Below, in pieces: positions 34,750-48,330 of a stretch of DNA of 64,000 bases. The stretch comes from Prochilodus magdalenae (Eukaryota > Chordata > Actinopteri > Characiformes > Prochilodontidae), in NCBI GenBank assembly GCA_024036415.1, contig JAMWET010001680.1:1-64000 (forward strand). The letters are read 5' to 3'. How positions within the stretch are numbered: the first letter of the stretch is position 1; each line of letters begins with the position of its first letter. The notes under the pieces are model-generated. The model saw only the letters and a list, made by a program, of their open reading frames with translations. It was not told where the DNA came from and did no database searches. The position numbers were made by a program, and so were the translations under genes.

Positions 34750-36210
34750 TTATTTAGTTTAGTTATGCAGAACATTTGGGCAAAAGAGTGATATTTCCTT
34801 AATATCTAGGTGGCCTCCATCCAGAGCTGTAAATGTTATTGTGCTTCATTTTAATATGGTCATTAATTTATTTAAGTGACATTGATAGCTCTACTTTGCT
34901 TGAGCAGGACGCAGGTAGGTTAGCCCAGGTATTCTATATCGAGAGCCAAGACACGGTAGTTTGTAGTCTTCTCCATTCCAGCGGTGTCAGATCGTATTGC
35001 AGTGACACCTATAATCAACAATGTAAGAGTGTCCCTAAGACAGCTCATTGTCACTTGGACAGTTGTGGCAGTAGCTGCAAAGTTCCAGCAAGAACCAAGT
35101 CTTCTCACAGCTGCATTGCCAAAGCCTGCCTAATTTGCCGTTTCCCGTCAACTCCCCAAGGCCATGATGACGCAAGTTGATTAACTCAATGTTGTGAGTG
35201 AGAGATAGCAGTAGCAAGGGTTGATTCCTGATCAGTCAAAGCTGCTCTTAATGTTGCATTTCCTCTCAGTGGCTGTTCTAAAGCTCACGAAACACAAGAG
35301 GAATACAAGAGGAAGGGCACTTTTCTTGTTCACCCCCACGCAAAAGTTGGGCCATGTCTGTGGTCATTTGTGCGCGGAGATGCAATTTGTTTAAAACTGA
35401 GTGGACTAGATAGGCTGGCTATGTTGCTGCAATTTGATATTCAAAATCCAAATAGTGTAGGAGTGAGGGAGGGAGAGAGGGAAGAAGAGAGTCATGGAGG
35501 GGAAAATGCGTGAAGTGTAACTTGACTGTGCGTGGCTGCTCTTTGGCCTGCTAGTCTCCCCATTAGCCTGCTTTGTAAGTGTGATATCCTACTGCGCTAT
35601 TTATAGCGGCACACAGAGTTTGCAACTTGATCTGGAGGCCAGAGAGCCCCAGTATGCCTTTCCAGCACACAAGCTCAACACCTCTTAGCCATCGTTGACC
35701 GCCCTAGGTCTGACCGTGTTCAGTATCTGTTCTTTAAAGTTTGCCAAACTGATCCATAATATGTTTAAGCTTGAGATGTGTTGCATCACAGGAGATTGGA
35801 GGAAATGTGACGCACCGTGCCTAAACTGAAATGTTGCTTTGCAGCACTTCACGCTGCAATGCTCTAAATAGTGTACATTGAGGTTTTGTCTTTACCACAG
35901 CGGAGTATGTTTCAGGTGCTCACTGCATGAAAGCAAAGGCCTTCCTGCATGCATTAAAGATGTTGCAAGCTGATTTTTGTCAGTATTGCAGTGAAAACTA
36001 ATCTCTAAAGTTGGTGTCTCTGTAGAAGAAGCTATTATTTAATTGATATTAATGGACATTAAAAGCTGCGTTACTGGCAATTAATATGTGTATATATAGT
36101 ATTCTGAGGTGCATTGCTTATCCCAGCCCCATCAGTTTGACACGATTATGCTTTTTCATTTGACATTATTTGTATTGTAGCCTATCATTATTCTCTTACT
36201 CCAGTACCCA
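34750..36210 (+). other. Non-coding stretch
   Basis: No exon recognised. Mostly non-tandem sequence of mixed composition, with a short GAGGGAGGGAGAGAGGGAAG purine run at 35464-35483. Open frames here lack any codon-use or domain support. Confidence 0.35.
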
Positions 36211-36214
36211 GCAA

Positions 36215-36640
36215 TACACCTTAGTGTATGACCAACATCTGACCATCACACCTGTATTAGCATGTTGGACTTCCCAATCCAAAGCCATGGGCATTAATGG
36301 GGAGATACCCTCTCTATTGGGCTATACCTGCAGAATTTGTGGCCATTTAGTCAAAAGAACATTTATTTCAGGCACTGGTGGTGGAAGAGAAGGCCTAGGT
36401 TTCATTTCCCAGTCCAGTTCATCCCAAAAGGGGTTGAGGTCAGGGCTCTTTTAGGCCAGTGGAGTTTGAGCACACCTTATCAAACTATCTCTTTATGGCC
36501 TTTACTTTGTGCACAATGATGACGAGAAAGGGCCTTTTCCTGTTGCCACAGAGTTGTAAACATGGGGTCTAACATGTTTTGGTATGCTGCAGCATTCACA
36601 TTAGCTTTCACTGAAACTAACGTTATATGAATTTGCATGC
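36215..36640 (-). mobile_element. Tc1-like transposon remnant (family ending in GGCCATATAGTGTA)
   Basis: Plus-strand CTGACCATCACACCTGTATT at its left edge and CCCAGTCCAGTTCATCCCAA near 36410 are antisense to a common fish Tc1 family's 3' end and its SPDLNP-WDEL block. It then runs through the region encoding the second catalytic Asp, near 36500-36560. The terminal repeat of the same family, reading TTTTTGGCCATATAGTGTAC, appears at 37320-37339, suggesting a copy whose interior was replaced or heavily diverged. Confidence 0.6.
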
Positions 36641-37269
36641 TTCTTGACTGGGCAGTTTTTGCTACTGGATGCTTCAGTTACACAGTTACCAGCATTTACA
36701 GTTGACTGGGGCAAAAATTTCACTAACTGAATGGACCATATTTAAATTCAGGACAACCCATTCATTACAATCTATTGTATTCTACCGGCAGTGTTTGTTT
36801 GTGGAGATTGTATGACTGTTAGGGTTGCCCAGTGTATAGGTTCAGCATCGTCAACGCAATGTACGCATGCATAATGCTCACATCGTAGGACATTCAATAT
36901 TAAGTAAGACAAATGAAACGAACCAGGCCAAACTACAACCTTTTTTTGCTCGATGCAGAAGTAAATCCTGCATGGTTCCTGAACTCTGATTTAAGGCTTT
37001 TAGGATAAACATAGAAGAGTAGTAACAGTGCTCACTTATTTGTGCACTGGAACCAATTATAGAGCATTAAAGTTCAAGAAAACATATTTCACACCCACAA
37101 AAGTTGTTACTCAGCTTTTTTATTTATTCTTTTTATTTTCACCACCTACTAAATAATACTGTAAAAGAAGTGAGAATTCCTGAATATTTTTATACTGAAA
37201 TATATATTTTGCAGGGAATAAACTTTACCACTGCAGATCTAACAACTATGTAAATGCTACGCCCCTGTT

Positions 37270-37340
37270 AAGAATGTGTATCTGAACATTTGAACACACT
37301 GTTTAGGAGGGGTCACCTATTTTTGGCCATATAGTGTACA
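37270..37340 (-). repeat. Terminal repeat of a Tc1-like element
   Basis: On the minus strand it starts TACACTATATGGCCAAAAAT, the usual tip of the fish family whose coding relic lies at 36.2-36.6 kb. The intervening 36640-37270 has no recognisable transposase. Confidence 0.5.
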
Positions 37341-38985
37341 TCAGCAGACGGGGGTCTTTAAACTAGTCTGTAGAAGGTTGCGGCACGGCTTGAGGTGCCT
37401 AGTATATTCCATATGGGCTGGAGTGTCTCTTTAAGAATGCACATTAGTATAACTGGACTTACACTCATGTTGGGCTATTCATCATGAAATGCCTATGCAG
37501 TGCCCACAAGCTTTAAAAAAAAAACAATCGTAGGAGTTTTGATATGATGGTGACAGTTTGGTTAATGAAAAACTTGATCACCTGTTTTTTCTAACAAGGT
37601 AAGAGGCTGCCATACTCAGCAGGGACTGATTTAGGCTACTTGCTTTATGCCGAACTACCATGCTGGAGCAAAACATTCAAAAAGGGCATGCAGCTGGTCG
37701 AGGCACTAAATGTGTTCTAGTCACTGGTCATGTCACAAAATTGCATTTTCGCAAACCATTTTGCCATGTGCTTAAAGGCCTTGATAAATCTGGCCCAGGG
37801 TCAGGTACAAATGAACTTCTCTGTTCCTGGAAGGCTGTTTCACAGAACTGAATTGTACTCTAATGTTTGCATGACCTGAGTTGACTCAGTGTTCATAAGT
37901 AGGATTACCTTATCATTTACAGTCAGTCGGAATAGCTGCTTTAAGGAAATGGGCAGTGGAACCTTGCTTTATGCCTCAGGGAAGCCATGCATGTATGGCA
38001 GCGGCTGTACTTCAATTATCCAGCCGCATTTCATTTTGCCCTCTGAATGTGTTGTGACCTTCGGCCTCCGTGAAAGATGAATCTGAATCGGACTGTGTTC
38101 GTCCCTTCCCTGTAAGTTGATATCAGCTTTGAGTCAGCTCCTGCAGACCCTTTCAGTGAGGAATCAACCGTGTTGTGGGTTATGACAATTCTCTGACTTG
38201 CCTCAGATTCTTCAGCTGCGGGAGAAAGAGGGTTTTTTCTTCCTTCCCTTGAAACCACCAGGCACTTTTATATGGGTTTAGGAGAAGACTTTGGTGTCAG
38301 GGGAATGCTTTTGCTCAGGAGGCCAGGGGATATTGAAAATAACTGTGCTGAATACTTCACATCTGTTTAAGTCTGGCAGCTGCCTTTCCTGCTGCTTTAT
38401 CTGGTCACCCCTGCCTAAGAAACTTCAGGGCATGGAATTCTGTGCATGGTGTACGGTTCTGTCTTGTGGTATTCCGGAGTGGCTGCAGCAGAGACTTTTA
38501 TATGATCGTTTAACACCTAGTTGTTCCATGTTTCCTATTGTGTGGTTCTCCCGTGACCACATTTGACAAAACTTTGGTCAACAACATGCGCTCTGCTTTC
38601 TAGTCAGTCAGGCAGTGCAGTGGCAATAAAGTGGTAACTATGCATCATCGTACAGCGTACCATCCGACGGCAGCAAGTAATTTCATTTTTGGTCAGCATT
38701 CCCATGAGAAGTGATGCAGCACTACAAAGTGGCCGGAATTCTGTCCTTTTCATAGAGCTGGTATTTTCCGACAACAGAAGCCAGTGCAAAAAATATAACT
38801 TTATGCAAATTAGTGATGAAGCAAATACCCATGGAAACTGAGATGGGTGGTACATACTTTATAACTGCCACATTGAAACAGTGTGCCCTTTTTTGGTCTT
38901 GTTTGTTTCTACTAGAGACTGAGGAATTGCAGAGTTTCTGCTACGAATGCACAGTCAAGTCACATTATTATGATGATAATATCCA
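37341..38985 (+). other. Non-coding stretch
   Basis: No exon, tandem repeat or transposon recognised with confidence. The open frames lack supporting features. Confidence 0.35.
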
Positions 38986-38987
38986 GA

Positions 38988-39425
38988 GTAACCACCGTGT
39001 GCAGCATGGACAGCAGCTAGACGGACTAGGAGTCTTAGTAAGGTCCTGGTAGGTTGTCACAGGTATCTGGAGGCATGCTGACTGCAGTGCATCCCACAGC
39101 TGCTGGAAAGTGCAGGGTAAATTCCATAGAGTAAACACCATGACCGAGGTGGTCTCATAGATGCTCAGTTGGGTTGCAGTCTGGGGAATTAGACAGCAAG
39201 AGCAGTACTTGGAAGTCTTGGTCATTCTCTTCCCACCAACGACGGACATTTCTAGCTATGTCACATTGTCTTCCTGGAAGATCTCATCTGATCCAGGGAG
39301 GACAATCAACATGCATACCTGTATGTGATCTGCAAGGAGGGATTCATACCCAAACCAGTTCAGAACCTTCCACATGGATGAGTGGACCTAGAGAATGCCA
39401 TGAAAACGACACTTCCTCAAAGTGA
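38988..39425 (-). mobile_element. Tc1-like transposase C-terminal fragment
   Basis: The minus strand gives TFQQLWDALQSACLQIPVTT and YQDLT, together with an ATQLSIYETT-like stretch from the T-E-H-L-W-D region (39150-39190) and a DNxxxH region at 39250-39300. This is the C-terminal part of a Tc1 family distinct from the TA-flanked elements above. A second fragment of the same family is at 59815-59990. Confidence 0.65.
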
Positions 39426-41530
39426 CTGTCTCGACTGAGTACTGCACACTAGTACTACACAGTATAAATGAGTATGAGCTTGGCAGGCTAGTATACAGAA
39501 TATCAGCATACTGCATTGATTGTCATTTACAGGAAGCTTTGGTTATACCAGTCTGAGTTAACAGCTATAGTAAAAAGTTGTCAGTTGACGATAAGTAATT
39601 GACAATAAGTTGTGTGTAGCGATAACTTGTGTTTTGATCAGAATACAAACAAGATCTTCAAGAAATGTTTATTGAGGAAACTTGGCAACTTTCTGATGTG
39701 CTCAAATCTTATGACTCAAGTCTTTACAAGTCTTTTATTGACACAGTTTTGAAATGTGCATTTATTAGGTGGTTTGAAAATTTGACCGTTAAGAAAAGAA
39801 TCTTTTAAGTAGCAATGTTAAAACTAGTTATAGACTTCTCAAGATTCAGTGCAATAGAAATAAAAACATGTTTATTAGGCATGTTGTTAAACAAGAAGGA
39901 TGAATGAATGTTAGATTTACTGTTTGCTCATCCATACGCTCTGTTTGTCCTGTGGAATATTTATTTTTGTCTTGTTTTTTGTTGTAGAATCTGTCCTGGT
40001 GTTTCAGTGTGTTGTTTTATTGTTAGTGGTTGTGATGTATGATGGTAAATGCTTGCCAATGTAATTTCTCCTTGAGTGATAATAACAAAGACTGAAGTGA
40101 CCTACACTGGAGCTGGAGGCTGTTGTAATAGATTTGTACTTATATATACACTATTTCTGGTCCCACAACCGCCACAGTCGCATCGCCATTTGTAATTGGA
40201 CTATACACTACATGTTCAAAGACTATTTAGTGACAGTATTACATACGCCAGTGGGATGCTCCCAAAATGGCCAGACAACCTACTTGTGTTTTCTGAGTTG
40301 TTATATGTAACGCTGATTATGGAATGTATCGTGGTAGTAGAGGTAAATATAAGAAATATGTTGTTTTTTCTCTGAACTATTATAATGATGTCTCAGTCAT
40401 ATTAGCTAGATTTCCATGTATTAACCTTGTGTTCTTTTAAATGCTTTTCATGTTTGGTTCCTGTCACCACTGTTTGAACAGATAAGGTCAAAGTTGTTCT
40501 AGAATGAAGCATTTCACATCGCAGCACTCTGAATGACTACTTTTTTTGCATCTGAACTATTTAATTATGCAGCGACTGATGGAATTCACCTACTGCGAAC
40601 TGCATTTTGTGTGGCCCTGCTTTGCAGGTAGCCTAAAGTTTCTTAATTATCTTTGCCGCAATGCAAGGCAGCGCATCAAAGGGCTGCAGTGGGGAAAATG
40701 AGGAAGGTGAAATATATGTAACTTAATTGATCCATATTTCATGTGACTCCATTAATGGCCTCATGTTGTGCGGTGCTGGGACAACTGGATTCTGCACTGC
40801 TGACAAAGTGCTTCTTATCGGGTTAGGTGATCTGAGAGCTCGGAGATGAGTTACAAGCAGTGGCGTGAAGGTGAGCTATGAAAGAATAATGTGATATAGA
40901 GAAGCTTTCCACCGGGGTGCAGAAGACCAGGGACAGCTTATTACACGGTGAAAACAACAAAGCTTAACTGAGAGACCTTACTGAGATACCAGTGCACCTC
41001 CTGCAGATTTCTAACAGAAAAGCAGTCTTTTTAGAGAAGCACTCTAGATAAACTCAGTGAACTGTATCCCCAGTTCAGAGATTCACTAACAGTTTTTTTT
41101 CTGATATGTTAACATGTCGTTGGCTGTTGGCTGTCATATGGCAAGCCACATGGTTTGTCAGGTAGGAAATGGGTAACCTCAATATTTGCCCCCACCACCA
41201 AAAGAAGCCGTTTTCCATTTAAGGGTTGTTGAGAGCCTTTTGTTTTTAGAATGTTGTGATATTATATAGCAGTTGCTTTTAAGCAATTTTGAAAAACATT
41301 TATTTTGAATTTATTGCACAATTATTGGTATTTTAAGTGATGTCGTTTGCATGTTTACAGTAGATAATTATTAGCTTTTGGTTTTGTGACCACTTAATCA
41401 AAATTGCCTCAAGTAAAACTAGTGGTAGCTGCACTATGTAAGTATTGGAGACCTCTTTGGTGGAAAACTGTATTACATGCAACATGCACAGTAACATATT
41501 TTAAACGTCAGATCTGTTTTAGGTCCTTAC
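39426..41530 (+). other. Non-coding stretch
   Basis: No exon recognised. AT-rich, with no strong tandem repeats. Confidence 0.35.
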
Positions 41531-41534
41531 CCAA

Positions 41535-41765
41535 GGAATGAATCTGATTATTGTGCTGAAATAAGCTGACCGGACAAAAATGTACTCACTGAAAAATTTG
41601 TCTGTGACAGAAATACACCCAATAGCATGTAAAACCTCCAGGAGCACTAATAACAGCTGCGATTTGATTTGGCACGGACTGGACAAGTGTCTGGATGTAG
41701 GCGACATCAGTGTTCAACCACACTTGCATTAAAGAATAGCGCAGGTAGGCCAGATTTGGTGGATG
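41535..41765 (-). mobile_element. Tc1-like transposase extreme C-terminal scrap
   Basis: The minus strand reads YIQTLVQSVPNQIAAVISAP and GGF near 41700-41620. This fits the ending of Tc1 transposases, where a Met-Pro-x-Arg-Ile-x-x-Val-Ile pattern precedes a G-G motif. Short and isolated. Confidence 0.5.
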
Positions 41766-42181
41766 CCTTTCCTAGCACAATTTTGAGGAGAATTTCCTGT
41801 GAAAAACTGTGTCTTTTGGTGATTTAAATGAATTTACTATTGTCATCAAAGCTCAATTAATTTAATGTTGATTCACTTCTGGCTTCTGTAGTCCATATGA
41901 AATTATGTGATGAAAATCCACACAATTGAAACCCGAAATTACATGTTATTTGGTATTACTTGGGTATCTTTGTTCACAAAGACCATGTCTAATCTGTCTT
42001 TCTAATCTGTAATATTTTCTAAAACCAAAAAAAATATTTCAACATCCATAAAATGGTACTAATACACAAATATAATTCTGTACATTTACAAGAAGATAGA
42101 AATCTCTTGAGGAGGTAGATCTTGTGAACCCCCATGCATCCCTCACTGTACATCACAATACAACTGACCCTGGCTCAGTAA

Positions 42182-42290
42182 TAGATAGATAGATAGATAC
42201 TTTATTGATCCCAGAGGGAAATTCAAGATAGAAAAACACACAATACGGACGGAGCTACTGGAACAGGCAGCCACTCGCGTCGGCGCCGGA
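42182..42290 (-). repeat. Retroposon 3' end with (TATC)n tail
   Basis: Plus-strand (ATAG)n at 42182-42199 is followed by TACTTTATTGATCCCAGAGG and GAAATTCAAG. Reversed, this is the well-known fish LINE/SINE 3' terminus reading GGGATCAATAAAGTA followed by TATC units. The upstream body is about 80 bp and GC-rich. Confidence 0.7.
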
Positions 42291-45200
42291 AGTACGTTGT
42301 AATGACACATCTTACACTATGCTAATTCAACTGATGAACAGTGTGAGTTTTTCCTCTCTGTTCAAAGAGCAACACCATCTGATTGTTATTTCCTGTAATA
42401 CGTAGTATAACACGTCACACTTTGAATTCTTGTTCTAAATTATTTTCTATGTGGCAGTATTAAAAATGTCAACTTCTAAACGTTTTAACCATTTTAACCG
42501 TCTATTGCTTTATGCAGTATCAGGCAGAGTAGTTCACTGTATCTAGCATAATGATATTTTTTATCTGCAGTGTAAAACTGAGCTTCCCAGACCATCTTTG
42601 TGTGTTAATGCTAATCAGATGAAATATTACATTGATGGTGGTGAGCACTAAGGAAACAGAGTTGAACATGTGACTGTTCACCTCTGAGGAGTGACATAAA
42701 ACGTAGCCGGTGTCCAAAAAAATCCAACTCCTCGTGAGCGCACATGGCTGCTACAGATTACACACACAACTTCGGTCATTTCTGGGTGTTAATATTATAA
42801 TCTTTAATTTTCCTTCACAGTGAGCACCAGAACATAAGCTGAAGCCTTACAGTGTTATTTAGTTTAATGTAAAGTGTGAATCAGCTGAAGCTAATGGAAA
42901 AATGAAACTGAAACTGAGGAGGCGATGCTCTGATAAACATCACATCTCTAACATAGTCTAACATGGTTCTGTATTGCACAGAACGCATTGATGATCCTAT
43001 GATCATAGGATATATCATACCCTACCATGCTTGGTAAACACAAATATCCTCTATGTAAATCATTCAGTCCTGGGGCGTAATGCATGTTCAACCTTTGTCA
43101 GCAGACTTTGTGACTCTGATTGTGAACGTGAGAAACGCAGCGTGTGTGCGGTAAGTCCTGTAAAGTTCTTGTGCAATCTGTTAATGCATCTAATCACGTG
43201 CTATAAAAGTGATTGATAAAGATCAAAGAGAGTATCACAGCCTCACCTAAACAATCCAGACTCCACTTCCATTCAGAAACAGCTCTGTAAACTTCACGTT
43301 TTATTTTGTGTTGGTTATAGACAAGATGTTTCCATCAGCCTGAGCTCTTTATCATATAAACCAGGCATAACTGCTTGTGTCTTGTTCAAAGGCAGTCATA
43401 TCGACAGGCCTTTAAATGTTTTTTGCTGTGCTTTGCTGTTGCTTTCTAAACAAGTGAAGTCCGTATTGAAGGTACTAATGGGTCTTTTCTTGTACTTATC
43501 AGCTGATACAGAGTTTAAGGCATTAACATAGAAGTAACAGATGCTACAAGTGAGTAATAAGCAACATAGAGACGTACATGCTGTTAACTACGTTTTTTAG
43601 TATGCCAGATGACGGCCCTTGTCCTGCTTGTCCTGTGTCTATTTGGTATAGGAGTTGTGCATGTCCTCAGAAATTAACGCTATGTGTAAGCAAGGTGTAC
43701 AGCTGGCGATTGATTAGTATTATTTTGAATACCAATATGGAAACAATTCAGAGGCCGTAATCTCCATGCACGGTGGAAAATGCTGGCCAAACAGAGTGCC
43801 ATGCCATCTAGAGGAAGCCTCCAGTAACGTGGCAAGTGTGTGTAAGGTTTGTTCATGATGCAGCCGGTTCTCTATGTAAATGTAAAGGAACTATATCTCT
43901 ACTCTTAATGATGTAATTAGCGATTTAGAAATAGATTGCTGTTATTTAAGTAACTGCCCCATACACTGACTAGGCATCTAGACTGCACATATTTTTCAAC
44001 CCAATCTTCCTCACCTGGAATGCAAATGATCGTACCTGTATGATTTACTGTTTATGGTAGACAAGTTAATTAGCTAGCTAACTGCTATATTAGTTTGTTG
44101 GCTAACCGCAGGTGCACACAAGTCGTCCCACTGTCGTCAGTCATGCCAGTTATCTACATTGTTTTGCTGGAGATCAATGTGCAGAACTCTTTGGGGGAGG
44201 TATGCAATTATATGATATAATTATGTCTACATCTGTATTTACTTTTCTTGGTAGCTCCCTGGCCCTGTGTTTACTCTGTAGCTGGCTTAGCTCCCTAGCT
44301 AACCAAAGGTGGACCAAAGTCACTCCACAGTTGCCAACCGTGACAGTTATCTGTGTGCAGTGTTATACTTTCATGAATATATTTTATTTACTTTGGTGTT
44401 GTAGCTTAGAGGAGGATTTCGTTTAGGCAGAACTTCTGGTCCAGCCTTGGTCATTCCCAATTAACACAATTAAACTGGCTAAATTGTGAGAAAATCATTG
44501 TTCTTATATTGAAATTGTAATTTGAAAAGGTTTCAGATCAGAAGGGCTGCCGTATGTACTGTAGAGCACATTATCAGCAGTATTGTCTTAACAACTTTTA
44601 AGTGGGCTTAATTTAACTTGAGCTACCTTTAGATGAGTTTAGATGAGATCACAATTACCACAACTAACTGGTGGGCTGATGCACTAAGCATTTAAGCTTC
44701 ATGCCGAAATAGTGGATATTCTGGTCTTTTTGACATGAAAAAAACATTGCTGGAAATTATTATAGACCTAATGCTTCTGTGACAAGCCTCTTGTAGACAC
44801 TATACTTTATTATAATGCATCCTCAAGAGCCTTGAGACCGAAGCTTTAGCATTGGGTGTTACTTTGAGTTATGCATAGTTTGTGTTTGTTTAAACAGTTA
44901 ACTTTAAATGTGTTCTTTTATTAATAAAAGGATAATTTAATGGAAAAAAGAAAGTGGTAAAGAAATATTCTACAGGCATTGAGCTGAGAACTGAGAGTGG
45001 CCAGCTTATTTTGTGTACGTTTTGAACGGATATTAAAGAGAGCATGAGATTCTCTCAGAGTCAAAGTTCTTTTTAGGGGGTCTCAATCCGGCTGAGCGAG
45101 CGATATTGCAGTCCATGTATACATAGTCTTAATTTAATGCTTAAATATTTACATTTGTTCTGACTATTTGTTCTACGTTTCTGAATATCGAGCAGCTTGC

Positions 45201-45389
45201 ACAGGCCTCATGTCTTTGAGACATGCATTGTTTATTGGAGGCCTTTTAAAGCATAAGTATTGTGCTCAGAGTGTATTTTTCCATTTCTGGTTCCATGGTG
45301 AACTTGAATGTGGCAATTTCCCCAGTGCCTGCTGTTAAAATGTACAATAATTCATAAACATAATAATTCACCTTTAAAATATTTATTCA
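42291..45389 (+). other. Non-coding stretch
   Basis: About 3.1 kb without recognised exons or clear transposons. The sequence looks largely unique. The longest open frame, 104 codons at 44112-44426, has no recognisable domain, signal or family resemblance. Confidence 0.35.
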
Positions 45390-47545
45390 TTTTTTAAAAG
45401 TGCCATAGAATGCATTTATTCAGCATTCTAAATTGATTTAGATGCTATGATTTAGCTATAAAGTGAAACAAGCTGTTTTTGGTTTGCTTTTTTGGTAAGC
45501 TCACTGAGAGTTTGTAGTCTCTGCTATGATATGCCAGTTTAATTTCACAATAATTGTCATGCCATTACTTCTTTTTAGTTTAAATGCTGATTTTTGTTTC
45601 TGAATGCAACTGGGATTTTTTAAAATTGTGGTTATAAACTACAGGTATTATTTATGGCCAGAACATGACAAACAAAAGAAGAGTTGTTGCCCAGGTTAGC
45701 TGTTTTTACCAGCTAGCCAACATGAGGCAGTACTCAGAGTGGTGCCACGATTTTTAGAATATTTATAATTTAAAAATAAAACAGGTTAGATAACATGTTA
45801 CAACAAGGGTACACCTATTAACACTAATAAATTACTAATGATAGAATTAAAGAAATAAGGACTAACATTATTTTGGAATTTATATGTCTCAGTTAATCAA
45901 TGATGATCTTAATAATGGTAGTAATGATAACTATCATTGACTCAACAATTGAAACAGTAAGCGCGAATGAACAATTCACTGAACTCTGGTTTCAGATAAA
46001 ATCTTTAGTCTTAATTAAAGTCTTGTAATATGTACCTTCGTAAGTGCATATGAGCTGTTGTGCAATTCTTAAGAGATATGTGCAGAGAACTTTACAAGGG
46101 GCACAGTGAACACGAAATTAAGTAAAATATTCAAGTAGAATAATATATACAATTTTAGAATTATATAAATTCAAGATTTAAGCACTTATAGTCATATGCA
46201 CAGAGAAACAAGCAGTTCCCAGATGAGAGAGAAGATACATATGTATGTATGTTCAATACAACAACATCAGTTTAGTCGTGCGGTGCATGCACCAGTGCTG
46301 CTTCATGTTAGCCAGCTGCTAAAAACATGCCTGGGAAGCTAGCTTTCTGACTCCCATGCTACACATAGAGCATTTAAATCAGTGTTGTAACTAGCAGGAA
46401 CCCACCTGTTCCTTTCACTTTGGTTGCTTGGGATTGCACTAAAGACTGTTTGAGTGCTGTAGCACTTCGGCTGTAACTGTGTGGGGCAGAAGTGATTTAA
46501 CACTACAAAAGCTTGTTGGGTTAAGAGTGACTTCGCTGTAGGCCAGTACAGTTATATGTCAGTTATCTTGTCACTCACATTTGATTGCAGGAGAACAAAT
46601 TGGCGATCCCTCCACTCAAACAGGGATCACTCCACTCAAACCCAACAAAGGATATTGGGCAATTTAGTTCTCGCTCACTCCCTCATTCTCTCTTTTCGAA
46701 ACATGATGGAAGTGCGCCCTGTCAAAGCAGCAACTTAGCAGTGTTACATTTGTTGCAGTGGTCCAACATTTATCGTCCATCTGTATAGATATATGGCAGT
46801 ATTTACTATTACTGATTTAATGCCCATTCCTAAACTACAGCAAAGTTAGTTAATTAAGCATTGCTAGTAGCTAACGTTACATATACTGCTTTGCTTCGAT
46901 CTCAGCAACAATACAAAGCACATTAAAGTTTTAATCTCACTGTTAAATCTTCCTATATAAGATGATCATCTTTAATCGTCACAAGGTGGAAAAATTACAC
47001 AGAACGGGAACTACCTACAATTTTCTGTGGAGGTTGTGATGCTAATAAAGGTGGAACTGTCCCTCTCTTCAGTCTCTTTTATGTCAAACACAAATCCCCT
47101 CTCAGTATCATCCAAGGTTTGAGAAGCTGTCTGAAGTGTAATGTGCAGAGCAAACTAACAACTTTGAATTAAAGTTGTACAGGGTCTTGTTAAAGGTATG
47201 TGAGCTGAAGTTGGCCTCCTGTTCAGCAGTTTGTTTTGCAGGTTTTCCGTTCCACCTTAAATGCAGCTGCAATTACATTATGGGGCCTGTGCAAGCTGCA
47301 GCTTTTAAGGTGGGATGGAACATGTGTTTGAGAAACAGGCGGATATGAAGCCAGCTCCATCTGCGTTTAAAGAAGAACATCAATTATGCCCATTGACTGG
47401 TTCATTGGAGAGGGTATCATTAGTGCTGGCATCTTAGCCTGGTATGGTTTTCCACCATTTTCGTTGCCGTTGCTCTGTTGTTGTTGTTGTATGCGCATTT
47501 TGGGGGAGTCAAGACTGTTACATAACAGTTTAGAATCCTTCAAAT
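45390..47545 (+). repeat. Unclassified dispersed repeat A, second direct copy, interrupted
   Basis: 45390-45500 (GAATGCATTTATTCAGCATT, then AAACAAGCTGTTTTT) corresponds to 13128-13270. 47025-47545 (GAGGTTGTGATGCTAATAAA, CAGAGCAAACTAACAACTTT, TTCCACCTTAAATGC, GTTGCTCTGTTGT, TTACATAACAGTTTAGAAT) corresponds to 13450-13970. About 1.5 kb of unmatched sequence separates the two parts, so either an insertion or two partial copies is present. Confidence 0.5.
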
Positions 47546-47849
47546 AGAAATGCAGGGTTTGTATTAGAAGGAAGAAGACAACAGTGTTTGAGGATCATGG
47601 TATGCCTGTTCTACGTGCAGAGCTCATCTTATTTAACTATGCCAGTGTAAATACAGTTATCTAATCTATGGCAGCTTCAAGCAGACTTCAGCAGTGGTAG
47701 TTTAACAGTGCTTTAACTGAGTGATGCAGGTGTCAGTTAAATAGTGAATGGTAAAATGTAATCCAGACCTCTATTTTCTTAAACTCTAAGAAACAAAAAC
47801 TCACAGAGGCATATCCTTTTTAAAAAACCGAACTGTCAGTGGCTTTAGG

Positions 47850-48330
47850 TGATCCTTAAATAAAGCTAAAGGTGCCTACTCATTCCCCAGTTTTTTTAGT
47901 TGAATGTTGTTTTCGTGCACTAATATAAATGCAGTGCCATTTATGGAATGAAACCTTTCCAGAACAACCTACGAATAGCAAGCCTTTAGCCCCCAAATTT
48001 TCACATTTACAAGATCCTGAAAACTAAGTTGTTGGTTTGCTCAAATTTCTCAAACCTTGAACAGTATTGGACAGCTTCATTCAGCGTTTGACACTAAAAG
48101 GGCAAGAGAGGGGAATCTCAACACCAACAGAAACCTGTCAGTAGCAGCTGTGCTGTGTGATTGCATCCACTTTTTAAGATTGAAGATCATCGTTAACTGA
48201 AAGGGTTATAGTGAGTAACAACTTTAAATGACTTTGTGTTGGTGTCGAGATGCACTAGCTACTTTCTTACTAGGTAATATTAGCTACTAGGTATGGTTCA
48301 TTTTATTTTCCTGCCAGGCGTCTATTTCAG
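47850..48330 (-). repeat. Unclassified dispersed repeat A, inverted copy
   Basis: On the minus strand, 48240-47960 gives GTTGTTACTCACTATAACCC, CAATCACACAGCACAGCTGC, GTTCAAGGTTTGAGAAA and GAGCAAACCAACAACTTAG, matching 13360-13600 and 47090-47180 in order. It faces the direct copy at 47.03-47.5 kb across about 400 bp. Confidence 0.5.

Noticed and set aside
44112..44426. A 104-codon plus-strand ORF with a hydrophobic stretch
   Set aside because: No recognised family, no splice or start support and no neighbouring exons; random open frame in 3 kb of non-coding DNA is likely.
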